A stretch of DNA of 64,000 bases from Bin87 sp965220095 (GTDB lineage: Bacteria > Chloroflexota > Dehalococcoidia > Lucifugimonadales > UBA3495). This document shows, piece by piece, positions 52,362 through 60,853 of the stretch. Both the position numbers and the translations under genes were made by a program. The first letter of the stretch is position 1. Each line of letters begins with the position of its first letter. The stretch is taken from the NCBI GenBank assembly GCA_965220095.1, contig CBDCPD010000002.1, forward strand, positions 1 through 64,000, written 5' to 3'. The notes below the pieces were generated by a model. The model saw only the letters and a program-made list of their open reading frames with translations, made no database searches and was not told the DNA's origin.

Positions 52362-53697
52362 ACTCCAAGGTAAGAAGCGCAAGCAGGCCAGTTCCTGTCC
52401 CGAGGGCTGGCTGCCATCAGCCATCGTGGCCCAGTTGGAGCTGACCTGCCAACAGGAGTGCTACGCGCAACGCTGCGTGGGCATCGCCCGTTTCGTGTAC
52501 AACCGCCTGGTGGCCAATGACCAAGCTGGCCGAGACACCGGACTATGGCTTACGCCATTCGAGTTGGAGAAGGAGTTCAACGTCGCCAAGCGGGTCAATC
52601 CTTCGTTGGCTTTCGTTACCGACGTGAGCAAGTTCGTGGCCCAGGGCGCGTGCCGGAACTACCGCAACGCCCGCTCCCGCTGGCTCAACCCAGAGCTCAA
52701 AGCTCGCAAGCCTGCTTTCCACCGGAAGAGCCGCACCGGTACGGGATCGTTCTTGGCCGCCTCGGGTATCGCCGTCATCAAGTACGACGGCCATCGACGC
52801 ATCAGGTTGCCCTACTTGGGCAGCGTCAGGATGACCCGAGCATTGCCGGAAGGCATCCCCTACGAGGTCACCCTCGGGAAGCGGACCGGCCGCTGGTACG
52901 CCAGCGTCGCGTATTGGAAATCGCCCGTAGCACCGCCCAACAGAGAAACCCAATCGGTGGGCGGTGTCGACGTGGGCATCAGTCCTCTGGCAGTGGACAG
53001 CGGCGGCGAACATCCCAATCACGAGGCACATTACCAGCCGGTGCAGACTGCCAACGGTCAGTGGCAGTATCCCAATCCCAAGGCATATGGCAGAGCCCTC
53101 AGAACTCTGCGTCGCTGGCAACGGGCACAGGCTCGCCGCACGGAGGGCAGCCGTGGTTGGTGGGAAGCGCAAAGGCGTATTGACCGCGCCCACCGTCGCG
53201 CCAAGGGCCTGCGGAACAACGCTCACCACCACGTCAGTCGCGCTCTGGTGCACAAGTACCACACCCTGGGCATCGAGACGCTGAACGTCGCCGGCATGAT
53301 CAGAGCAGGTCTGCAATCAAAGGCCTTGGCCGACGCCGGCATGTCCGGCCTGCTGGACCAGATCCGATACAAAGGCGAGTGGTACGGCACCCGCATCGTG
53401 GAAGCCGACCAGTGGTACCCAAGCAGCAAGACCTGTTCGGTCTGCGGAGTGGTGAACGGAGACCTCGGTCGGGAACCCGAATGGGACTGCCCCGACTGCG
53501 GCGCCCATCACGACCGCAACGAGAACGCAGCTCGCAACCTGCATAAACTTGCGCTACTCGCGGTAGGCGAGGATGTCATGCTCCTGGACGGGGGAGCGCT
53601 GGCCGACGGTGATGCCACCGCCGGTGAAACTGCCCCGGATGAAGGGAGAACCAAGCCGGAGACGACGGTTTACACCCAGCTCAGGCTGGCTCTGTAA
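52354..53697 (+). CDS. tnpB: TnpB RNA-guided nuclease of the third IS607
   Basis: 447 residues from GTG 52354, overlapping tnpA. RuvC residues: VGGVDVGISPLAV (Asp), LGIETLNVAGM (Glu) and HHDRNENAARNL (Asp). The zinc ribbon is complete (KTCSVCG and WDCPDCG). This is the canonical comparison for the zinc-less copies A, B, D and E. The right end and omega RNA should lie just after 53600; the exact border was not identified. Confidence 0.88.
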   Translation: MAELQGKKRKQASSCPEGWLPSAIVAQLELTCQQECYAQRCVGIARFVYNRLVANDQAGRDTGLWLTPFELEKEFNVAKRVNPSLAFVTDVSKFVAQGACRNYRNARSRWLNPELKARKPAFHRKSRTGTGSFLAASGIAVIKYDGHRRIRLPYLGSVRMTRALPEGIPYEVTLGKRTGRWYASVAYWKSPVAPPNRETQSVGGVDVGISPLAVDSGGEHPNHEAHYQPVQTANGQWQYPNPKAYGRALRTLRRWQRAQARRTEGSRGWWEAQRRIDRAHRRAKGLRNNAHHHVSRALVHKYHTLGIETLNVAGMIRAGLQSKALADAGMSGLLDQIRYKGEWYGTRIVEADQWYPSSKTCSVCGVVNGDLGREPEWDCPDCGAHHDRNENAARNLHKLALLAVGEDVMLLDGGALADGDATAGETAPDEGRTKPETTVYTQLRLAL

Positions 53698-53862
53698 CCA
53701 TTGTTATCCATTTGGAGTACCCCAAGGGATGTCGGTAGCGTCGACTATTTTTGCCGGTCCGGAAGCGCATTTCCTCAACTAAATCGTTACCCGACGCCAT
53801 TGGCAGAAGATGTTGCCCATTTCCTCACAGAGAGCGGCACATCAAAGTTGATCGATGCGCAA
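53698..53862. other. Right end of the third IS607; nothing else recognised
   Basis: No gene was supported. The element border could not be fixed because no second copy is available for comparison. Confidence 0.35.
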
Positions 53863-54378
53863 TCAAAGGTACCGCAGCGCCGACCCGGCGGATTCGCCGC
53901 GGGTGTAGCGCCCGACCATGCCGCCGCCCTGCTTCCAGCGGCCCTGGCGTTCGATCTCGTGGGTGGGCGCGCCGTTCTGGGCCATGCGCCTCGCCATGCC
54001 GACGCGCCCGCTGTGGCCGCTGAAGTACTCCCAGTCCGCCAGGCCGGCGGCCCTGGCAATCGTCTTCACTCTGCGGGCGATCTGCGATTCCGACAGCCCG
54101 AACACCTTCACCTCACCACCAGCATCCGCCGGCCGGATGGCGTCCAAAGCTTGCATGGCGGCGGGAGTGATGGTCACCACGGCGCCGGCAGCCTCCACGT
54201 CGGTCTTGGAGCGGACCACGGTTGTGAAGGGCGCCGCCACCAGGGCCACGTCGAAGCGGGCCCGATCGGCGGCCGGCTCCGCGGTTTCGAAGCCGCGGCC
54301 GCGAAGGCGGGGCTGGACAGCGGTGAGTCGGATGACGGCGAGGACGTCGGCGGTAGGGGCGCCAGTCTGCCGCTGGGG
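53863..54378 (-). pseudogene. Tyrosine recombinase, C-terminal copy 1 with internal deletion
   Basis: The minus strand matches the intact integrase at 58019-58981 from TADVLAVIRLTAVQP to the end (GRYTRGESAGSALRYL), but the segment containing GLRRSEASSLTWGDVQ is missing (DVALVA joins directly to APFTTVVRSKTD). The deleted part includes the first catalytic Arg. HSGRVGMARR and the Tyr remain. The 5' side is replaced by ISAs1 sequence. Confidence 0.88.
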
Positions 54379-54529
54379 TTTCTCCACCTGGCGGTGGTGC
54401 TCTGTTTGGCACTGAACCTGCATAAACAGGAACACAGCACCAGAGTGGATATCAAAGCCAAGCGCAAGAAGGCTGGCTGGGACCGTGGCTACTTGCTCAA
54501 AGTCCTGTACCCAAAATGCGATTCCCCTG
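54379..54529 (+). pseudogene. ISAs1 transposase 3' fragment with terminal repeat
   Basis: The plus strand reads HLAVVLCLALNLHKQEHST, then DIKAKRKKAGWDRGYLLKVL, the C-terminus of an ISAs1 transposase. It is followed by CAAAATGCGATTCCCCTG (54512-54529), matching the ISAs1 end at 11258-11275. It confirms the native C-terminal sequence that IS256 displaced at 7.5-10.1 kb. Confidence 0.82.
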
Positions 54530-54678
54530 CTGGGGGAAACCTTGGAGCTTCCGACAGTCCACCGGTACCATATGCTCCGTGACGCCCGCATCGGCGTCGG
54601 CGCTCCAGAGGTTCACAAGCTCGTGATGGCCAGGACGTTGGTCGGCGACCGGGTCGATCTTCAAGGATGAAAAGCCGC
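54530..54678 (+). promoter_or_regulatory. Upstream region of the SIMPL lipoprotein gene
   Basis: About 150 bases with no supported gene. AAGGA (54663-54667) is about 11 bases before ATG 54679. ATG 54667 in the same frame is the alternative start. Confidence 0.35.
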
Positions 54679-55533
54679 ATGTTAATAGTCAAACACTCGT
54701 CGCGGGCAACCGTAACCTTTGCGGCCGCGCTCGCCTTGTTGCTGCTGTCCGCCTGTGGGCTAGAAGGAACACCCCTGGCATCGCTGACGACAAGCGCTGT
54801 TGCCGCAAATGAGCCGTCACCTGCAGAACAAACAGTCGGCTATTCTTACGACGCAGTTCAGGTCGCCGGGTACGGCAAGGCCACCGGCGTGCCGGATGTG
54901 GCGACCCTTTCGCTGGGAGTAGAAGTTATTGACGACACCGTGGCCGAGGCCAGAAGAAGGGCGGCAGAGTCGTTGCAAGAGGTGAAGGAGGCCCTTACCG
55001 AAAAAGGGATAGCAGAAGCCGATATCGGAACCAGCCATTTCAGAATTCGGCCGGACTACGACTACAGTCAAGAGGGCGGGCGCACGTTGATAGGGTACCG
55101 CGTGAGCAACGGATTGCGAGTAACGGTGCGGGACACGGTCACGGATACGGATAATGTGGGTCCCATCATTGACGCCGCCGTCGCAGCTGGGGGCGATGAC
55201 ATCGTGTTCAATAGCCTCAGCTTTTCCTTTTCCGACACCTCTGCGATGGAACTGCAGGCTCGGGAAGCCGCCGTGGCCGACCTGGCAGCAAAGGCCGGTC
55301 AGCTGGCGAAGTTCGCGGGCCGCGAGTTGGGCGACCTCAAACTGCTTACTGAAGGCGGTGGCGGCGGCGGCATTTTCCCTGAAGCCGCCGTCCTGCTAGC
55401 GGCGGGATCCGCTGCCTATGGTCTGGACACCCCAGTCACGGCCGGCGAGGGCGAGGTTACCGTCATCGTGTTCGGCGTCTACGAACTGGGGGAAGCTTCC
55501 GAAAGTGACGAATCGTCTAATGGTACTCAGTGA
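54679..55533 (+). CDS. SIMPL (DUF541) domain lipoprotein
   Basis: 285 residues. The N-terminal lipoprotein signal has lipobox LLSAC with Cys at about residue 26, so it is lipid-anchored on the outer face. The SIMPL domain (about 58-278) has the typical start VQVAGYGKATGVPDVATLSL and the repeated pattern LTEKGIAEADIGTSHFRIRP, with a Gly-rich loop EGGGGGGIFPE. Family members are linked to envelope stress but have no defined enzyme activity. Its 3' end overlaps by 14 bases a truncated dcd gene. Confidence 0.88.
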   Translation: MLIVKHSSRATVTFAAALALLLLSACGLEGTPLASLTTSAVAANEPSPAEQTVGYSYDAVQVAGYGKATGVPDVATLSLGVEVIDDTVAEARRRAAESLQEVKEALTEKGIAEADIGTSHFRIRPDYDYSQEGGRTLIGYRVSNGLRVTVRDTVTDTDNVGPIIDAAVAAGGDDIVFNSLSFSFSDTSAMELQAREAAVADLAAKAGQLAKFAGRELGDLKLLTEGGGGGGIFPEAAVLLAAGSAAYGLDTPVTAGEGEVTVIVFGVYELGEASESDESSNGTQ

Positions 55534-55716
55534 GCATTCCATTCGTGAGCAGACTGCCGAAGGGCGCATCGTTGTTGGCGATGATGAGACCCAGCCGGCC
55601 AGCATCGACCTGCACCTGAACCGCTGCTTCCTAGTGTTCTCCAACTCCCACCAGCCTTGCATCGACGTGCGAGAACCGCCGGACAACCTCACCGAAGAGG
55701 TGCCAAACGTCGATTA
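55520..55716 (+). pseudogene. dcd: dCTP deaminase, N-terminal fragment
   Basis: ATG 55520 opens MVLSEHSIREQTAEGRIVVG, then DETQPASIDLHLNRCFLVF and HQPCIDVREPPDNLTEEV, the characteristic N-terminus of dCTP deaminase (LSDRxIRxxIxxGxIxI...QPxSxDLxLxxxFxVF). The frame is cut near 55716 by the integrase fragment copy 2; the catalytic RSSLxRxG region is absent. The gene overlapped the lipoprotein stop, so they were once co-transcribed. dCTP to dUMP supply, if needed, must come from elsewhere. Confidence 0.8.
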
Positions 55717-56130
55717 TAAATACCGGAGGGCCGACCCGGCGGTTTCGCCGCGGGTGTAGCGGCCGACCATGCCGCCGCCCTGCTTCCAGCGGCCCTGGCG
55801 CTCGATCTCGTGGGTGGGCGCCCCGTTCTGGGCTATGCGGCGGGCCATGCCCACCCGCCCGCTGCGACCGCTGAAGAACTCCCAATCGGCTAAGCCGGCG
55901 GCCCTGGCGATCGCCTTCACCCGCCGGGCGAGCTGCGACTCCGACAACCCGAACACCTTCTCCTCGCCACCAGCGCCCGCCAGCCGGATGGCGTCCGAAG
56001 CCCGCATGGCAGCGGGGGTGATGGCCACCACGGCGCCAGCAGCCTCCACGTCGGTCTCGGAGCGGATGACGGTAATGCGGCCGCTGCCATCTTCCCAGTG
56101 CGCAACGTCCCCCAGGTCGGCTAGGATCTG
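55714..56130 (-). pseudogene. Tyrosine recombinase, C-terminal copy 2
   Basis: The minus strand reads GDVAHWEDGSGRITVIRSET to GRYTRGETAGSALRYL, matching the last about 135 residues of the integrase at 58019. The HxxR box is changed to FSGRSGRVGMA (His to Arg). It lacks the N-terminal and first catalytic Arg parts, so it is inactive. Its end (GSALRYL and stop) truncates the dcd fragment. Confidence 0.85.
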
Positions 56131-56193
56131 GTGGGCACGTCGTCCCCAGGTTACGGCTGGCCAACGTTATCTACGGTGCCTAAAACCACGCGG

Positions 56194-56226
56194 GTACATA
56201 TTGCAAGTGATACTTGCAATATGTAC
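56194..56226. promoter_or_regulatory. Perfect 15-bp palindrome, probable operator
   Basis: GTACATATTGCAAGT (56194-56208) and ACTTGCAATATGTAC (56212-56226) are exact complements around GAT. The palindrome ends 23 bases before ATG 56250 of the AAA ATPase, where it could bind a dimeric repressor or overlap the promoter. It has no T run, so it is not a terminator. Confidence 0.75.
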
Positions 56227-56249
56227 GTCTCCGCCACTACAATGATCCC

Positions 56250-57965
56250 ATGATAGAGCGAGAAATTACGCAACGGCTGACCACGTTGTTCCAGCAGTAT
56301 CCCTTTGTTACTGTGACGGGTCCACGTCAGTCCGGCAAAACGACACTCTGCCGGTCCGCCTTCCCCGAGTTGGATTACGCGAATTTGGAGGCGCCGGATC
56401 AGCGCGATTTCGCCGAGTCTGACCCCCGGGGATTTCTGGCCCAGTTCGACGACGGGGCCATCATTGACGAGGTTCAACATGTACCCGCGCTCATGTCATA
56501 CCTGCAGGTAATCGCCGACGAGCGAGGACAGAATGGTTTATTCGTGCTGACTGGCAGCGAGCAGTTCCGGCTCTCGGATGCGATCAATCAATCTCTGGCT
56601 GGCAGAACGGCATTGCTGCGCTTGTTGCCCCTTTCCCTGACCGAACGGCAGTGGGCCGGCGTCGGCGGTTCGGTAGACGATATCCTGTATTCCGGCTTCT
56701 ATCCTCGCATCATTGATCAGGGGCTCAATCCAACACAGGCGCTGGGCGACTACTTCGAGACGTACGTCGAGCGCGACGTACGCCGTATGGGGGAGATCCG
56801 CAATTTGTCGAATTTCCGGCGCTTCGTGCGGCTATGCGCGGGAAGAATTGGGCAGTTGGTCAATCTCAGCTCTCTCGGGGCTGATGCCGGCGTGTCCCAC
56901 ACCACGGCGCGGGAGTGGCTCACGGTGTTGGAAGCCAGCTACATTATCTTTCAACTGCCTCCTTATTTTGCCAACATCAGCAAACGTCTGATCAAATCGC
57001 CCAAGTTCTACTTCTACGATGTTGGACTTGCCGCCTATCTAATCGGCATCGAAAACGCCGAACAGGTGGCAACCCATCCGCTCCGCGGCGCACTTTTCGA
57101 GAACGCGGTGGTGGCTGAAGCGCTCAAACATCGTTTCAATCGTGGAAACCAGGCCAACCTCTCCTTCTTCCGAGATTCGAAAGGCTTGGAATGCGATCTG
57201 CTCTATCCGGCCGGCTCCGGCTGCGCAGCCTTTGAAGTGAAGTCAGGCGCCACCATCGGCTCGGACTACTTCCGCTCACTCCATAGGGTGGCTGAGGTGG
57301 TGCCGAATATCACCTCGAAAACCGTCGTCTACGGCGGAGAGACGCGCCAGTCCCGGAGTGACAGCGAAGTTATAACGCTGGCCGACTTGGGCGGTGCCCT
57401 GGATATGCTCGAGATTAACCGGGAACTCGTCGCATTTGTAGAGGCAAACAAGGGCCAGCCTCCTGAGGATGCCGACGTAAAAGCTTTGGACATCGCATAT
57501 ACAAGGTACATACGGCCCATGCTGGATGGGCTGCAAACGACGCTTGGACCGTTAGCCGACGCCCTTTTTCGCACGTCCACGCAGATCTCCTACGTGACGT
57601 TTGACGGCAGCGAAACCAACTCCAGTTCCCTGTTGGAAGCTCGGCGCTGGGAGCAGACGAAAGCGGAATACATAGTGTTTGACGGGTTCAAGTTGAGCGG
57701 CGACAGACCGCTGTGGCTGAAGCACATCTACACGCTGCAAGATTACACCGGCAGAGGAAAGGCCGGGTTCAACGTGAAACTATCGATCTGGTGGACCTTG
57801 AATGGCGAATGGCTCTCCCGGTTGGTTGATATTGACAGCGTACTAGTGCCAGAACTCGGAGCCAAGATTACGTACGAGGAACTGGATCGCGAGCATGCGG
57901 CAGTGGCTCAATCGGTTGCCGAGACCAGCGCACACATCATGCGTTGGATTGACGAACGCCGGTAG
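56250..57965 (+). CDS. AAA_14/DUF4143-type ATPase with an extra C-terminal domain
   Basis: 571 residues. Walker A TVTGPRQSGKTTL (about 22-34) and Walker B GAIIDEVQHVPAL (about 69-81), with the sensor LFVLTGSEQF, form the AAA_14 domain. The DUF4143 part follows (FETYVERDVRRMGEI, LLYPAGSGCAAFEVKSG with a nuclease-like ExK). Usual members end near residue 390; here about 180 further residues (AYTRYIRPMLDGLQTTLGPL, DYTGRGKAGFNVKLSIWW) form an unrecognised domain. ATG 56250 is chosen for homology. The role is unknown; the family is mobile and often linked to toxin-like loci. Confidence 0.83.
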   Translation: MIEREITQRLTTLFQQYPFVTVTGPRQSGKTTLCRSAFPELDYANLEAPDQRDFAESDPRGFLAQFDDGAIIDEVQHVPALMSYLQVIADERGQNGLFVLTGSEQFRLSDAINQSLAGRTALLRLLPLSLTERQWAGVGGSVDDILYSGFYPRIIDQGLNPTQALGDYFETYVERDVRRMGEIRNLSNFRRFVRLCAGRIGQLVNLSSLGADAGVSHTTAREWLTVLEASYIIFQLPPYFANISKRLIKSPKFYFYDVGLAAYLIGIENAEQVATHPLRGALFENAVVAEALKHRFNRGNQANLSFFRDSKGLECDLLYPAGSGCAAFEVKSGATIGSDYFRSLHRVAEVVPNITSKTVVYGGETRQSRSDSEVITLADLGGALDMLEINRELVAFVEANKGQPPEDADVKALDIAYTRYIRPMLDGLQTTLGPLADALFRTSTQISYVTFDGSETNSSSLLEARRWEQTKAEYIVFDGFKLSGDRPLWLKHIYTLQDYTGRGKAGFNVKLSIWWTLNGEWLSRLVDIDSVLVPELGAKITYEELDREHAAVAQSVAETSAHIMRWIDERR

Positions 57966-58018
57966 CGTTCCGGCAGATCCCGTGGTGAGGTTTCATAGCT
58001 GTAACAGAGGTGGGACGC

Positions 58019-58981
58019 TCAAAGATACCTGAGCGCCGACCCAGCGGATTCGCCGCGGGTGTAGCGTCCCACCATGCCGCCGCCCTGTTTCCAGCGGCCC
58101 TGGCGCTCGATCTCGTGGGTGGGGGCGCCGTTCTGGGCCATGCGACGGGCCATGCCGACGCGCCCGCTGTGGCCGCTGAAGTACTCCCAGTCCAAAAGCC
58201 CCGCGGCCCTGGCGATGGCCTTCACCCGACGGGCGATCTGAGATTCCGACAACCCGAACACCCTCACCTCACCACCAGCGCCCATCGGCCGGATGGCATC
58301 CAGAGCGCGCATGGCGGCGGGGGTGATGGCCACCACGGCGCCCTGGGCCTCGGCGTCGGTCTTGGAGCGGACCACTGTGATGCGGCCGCTGCCGTCGTCC
58401 CAGCGCTGGACGTCGCCCCAGGTGAGAGACGAAGCCTCGGAACGTCTCAGCCCGGCGTCGGACAGCACGGCCACCAGTGCCACATCAAACTTCGCCCGCT
58501 CCGCGGCCTGCTCCGGCGTTTCGAAGCCGCGGCCGCGGGGCTGGACGGCGGTGAGGCGGATCACGGCCAGGACGTCGGCGGTGAGGGCGCCGGCCTGGCG
58601 CTGGGGTTTGGCGAGGCGTCTTCCCCATCCCTTCAAGGAGGCGCGCACGCCCGGGTCCCGGCAGGGCGATTCCAGCTTGGCCCACTCGTGGGCTTTCGAA
58701 ATAGCTGACGTGGCGAGGCGCAGGGTGGCGACGCTGGCGCCGGAGCCGGCGCGGGCGGCCAGGTAGCGGGCCACGGTGAGGGGCTCGGCGGGGAGAGATA
58801 TGAGCCCGACCTCGTCGCACCAGCCGGTGAAGATGCGCCACTGGGTCCCGTAGACGCGGCGGGTATTGTCGGAGAGGACTGACTCCAGGGATGAGGCCAC
58901 GCCCTGATCGGCGGCTCGTAGTTCCGGTGTCGTCGGGGACTGGCGGGGAATGACTTGTTGGCCGGCAACGTTGGTGGTCAT
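58019..58981 (-). CDS. Tyrosine recombinase/integrase, intact copy 3
   Basis: 320 residues from ATG 58981 (GGAGA six bases upstream). The N-terminal SAM-like domain (SVLSDNTRRVYGTQWRIFTG) is followed by a catalytic domain with VLSDAGLRRSEASSL (Arg), ITVVRSKTDAEAQG (Lys), FSGHSGRVGMARRM (HxxR) and MVGRYTRGESAG (Tyr). The two truncated relatives at 53863 and 55714 share its 3' end, which suggests repeated capture of the same end. It lies next to the MNT-HEPN and PIN operons and may belong to the island carrying them. Confidence 0.88.
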   Translation of the reverse strand: MTTNVAGQQVIPRQSPTTPELRAADQGVASSLESVLSDNTRRVYGTQWRIFTGWCDEVGLISLPAEPLTVARYLAARAGSGASVATLRLATSAISKAHEWAKLESPCRDPGVRASLKGWGRRLAKPQRQAGALTADVLAVIRLTAVQPRGRGFETPEQAAERAKFDVALVAVLSDAGLRRSEASSLTWGDVQRWDDGSGRITVVRSKTDAEAQGAVVAITPAAMRALDAIRPMGAGGEVRVFGLSESQIARRVKAIARAAGLLDWEYFSGHSGRVGMARRMAQNGAPTHEIERQGRWKQGGGMVGRYTRGESAGSALRYL

Positions 58982-59051
58982 GGGTTTCTCCGGTGGCGAT
59001 TTCAGGAGTTGGAAACAAGCACGGTCGTTTCGCGTATAGGCGGTGTGGCGA

Positions 59052-59945
59052 TCAGGATCTCGGGTCAGAAGATGGCTGTGCTGAGAGGAGGTCATAGCCG
59101 CTCAGCTCGTGAATTCGAGCCCACAGCGCATCCCGGTCGATTTCGAGGTCGCGCCACATGGCTGCCACATCGTCGATGGGGTCGATAACCACCACCTCGC
59201 ACCCGCAGTAGGCATACTGGTCGATGCGGTCCAGATCGCTCCGGAAGGCATGGCTCCAGCCGGCGTCGTGCCGAGCGATAGCGGTGGCCATCTCCGCCAC
59301 CGAGTCCCGGGGGTAGATCACGCCCAGGATGGACAGGAGCGCCGCTCCCGAGTTCCACAGCAACTCATGGGCTTCCCGCCCCTGGTCGGTGTGGAGGCTG
59401 AAGGATTGGCGGCCATCTGATTGATCTCCCTGGGCGTACCAACGGGCGTTACCCCGCATGAACACAATGTTCTGAAGGATGTGGACCGCGCGGTGGAGGC
59501 GCTCCAAGGTCACCAGTTCCCACTCATTGGAGACGTTGCCGTCGTGGCGAAAACGGTCCGCGGCGTTGGGCTCCCTGGTGAAGATGCGGCCCTCCCGAGC
59601 GGCTCGGGCCATGACATCGTTCATGGTGCGGCGGTAGGAGGCGTAATAATCCAATGACACCACCTGCTGGCCGCCCCTCACCCCGCGATGGGAGCTCTCA
59701 TGATCCCAACAGCCCGGATAGTGGCGCTCCCTGATCCGGTGCAGAACTCGGCGGATAGCGGTTTCCGCTTCGCGGCCGGCGACGGAGGGGTGGACGATGA
59801 TCACGTCAAGATCGGACCGCTCGTCCCAGCCGCCGGTGGCCCGGGAGCCGAAGAGGACGACGGCCTCAACGTCGGTCTGGGCCGCCAGGTCCTGGCAGAG
59901 ATTGATTGCGGCCGGGTCGGGACCCGGGTGGATTACGGCCGGCAT
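59052..59945 (-). CDS. MNT nucleotidyltransferase fused to HEPN-like domain
   Basis: About 297 residues. A minimal nucleotidyltransferase core is VVLFGSRATGGWDERSDLDV (GSx10DxD, about 30-50). A helical C-terminal half (RLHRAVHILQNIVFMRGNAR, GREAHELLWNSGAALLSILG) looks like a HEPN domain. Free-standing MNT/HEPN pairs are toxin-antitoxin systems in which MNT modifies HEPN; here both lie in one chain, less usual. ATG 59945 touches AAGGAG with no spacer, so a start further upstream (for example GTG near 59972) is possible. The upstream Arg/Pro-rich part of the open frame is unlikely to be coding. Confidence 0.72.
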   Translation of the reverse strand: MPAVIHPGPDPAAINLCQDLAAQTDVEAVVLFGSRATGGWDERSDLDVIIVHPSVAGREAETAIRRVLHRIRERHYPGCWDHESSHRGVRGGQQVVSLDYYASYRRTMNDVMARAAREGRIFTREPNAADRFRHDGNVSNEWELVTLERLHRAVHILQNIVFMRGNARWYAQGDQSDGRQSFSLHTDQGREAHELLWNSGAALLSILGVIYPRDSVAEMATAIARHDAGWSHAFRSDLDRIDQYAYCGCEVVVIDPIDDVAAMWRDLEIDRDALWARIHELSGYDLLSAQPSSDPRS

Positions 59946-60274
59946 CTCCTTGCCGATGCGGTGTCGTCTCACCGGCGGCACGGGATGGTCTCCGGCCGGC
60001 CGGCGCGCCGGCGACAATGGACTTGGTGGTTGTCGACGATGGTGGTCACGGGCGAGTCTCCGGGGGGCGGTATTGAGTGGTGATTCTGGCAGGTAAAAGC
60101 TGCGCGATAACGGTTTATCGTGCATCTAATCCCCCCGCCGGGAGCGTGGTGTCACCAGTCGAATCTAATTCGCTTGGCGCCGCCGGCTGGCAGCGGAGGT
60201 GAACCGGCAAGAATGATTGACGCGGGACACACGGTTATTGAACTAATGACACAGGCGGTGGTTGCCCCTCCATT
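59946..60274. other. Stretch between MNT-HEPN and PIN genes; nothing recognised
   Basis: An open minus-strand frame continues upstream of the MNT-HEPN start but has biased Arg/Pro composition. No promoter or RNA was identified with confidence; the MNT-HEPN promoter is presumably here. Confidence 0.35.
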
Positions 60275-60847
60275 TCAGCTGGTTCCGGCGTCCGTGATAT
60301 CACGCCACCAAACATAAAGTGGGTCGCGCCAGCCAGGGACGTAATTGGCACCCAATCGCATGGCGCGCAGGGCACGTCTCAACTCGTGTACTGGGACGGT
60401 TGCGCCCCATTGCTGCAGGATCTCCAGGGTAGAAATCAACTTTATCGCAGGCGACCGTTCACCGAGTACCCGTCTTGCCTTGCGGTCGTCAATCGCCACG
60501 GCATACCCACGGTGCAAGGCTATCGCCCCGGTCATCGCCTCACCGTCGTCGATAACGGCTGCGAGGTCCACAAAGGCAGCCCTCTCCTCAGGATATTGCA
60601 GGCGTACTACCTCAACCAACCCGTCATCTATCAGGGGGGACAGCTCCACGAAGCTCATTTCCTCCGGGTCGCCGGCCGCAGTCGGATTCCTGACGTACAG
60701 TGCCTCCTGTTCAAGGACATAGTCGACGACGCCCATCCGCCAGGGTATCGCCAGAATGATCTCCCGCAAGCGGCCGGTGGCATACCAATTGAGCAGGCAA
60801 CTGGCGTCCAGGAGAAGAATGTCGGCGTCTGGCTGCGCAATGCTCAC
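60275..60847 (-). CDS. PIN-domain protein, probable RNase toxin
   Basis: 190 residues from GTG 60847, six bases after the XRE/peptidase stop. PIN acidic residues: ILLLDASCLLNWYATG (first Asp), a Glu in AFVDLAAVIDDGEAMTGAIA and YAVAIDDRKARRVLGE (Asp pair), in the normal order for VapC-like nucleases. It is the last gene of a tight operon, and the coupling to an XRE/ImmA-like protein fits a toxin/regulator pair. Target RNA unknown. Confidence 0.75.
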   Translation of the reverse strand: MSIAQPDADILLLDASCLLNWYATGRLREIILAIPWRMGVVDYVLEQEALYVRNPTAAGDPEEMSFVELSPLIDDGLVEVVRLQYPEERAAFVDLAAVIDDGEAMTGAIALHRGYAVAIDDRKARRVLGERSPAIKLISTLEILQQWGATVPVHELRRALRAMRLGANYVPGWRDPLYVWWRDITDAGTS

Positions 60848-60853
60848 TTCCCC

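Noticed and set aside
58010..58708. Plus-strand 232-residue frame (and the similar one at 53701-54582)
   Set aside because: Shadow of the tyrosine recombinase copies; its apparent repetition comes only from the repeated integrase DNA.
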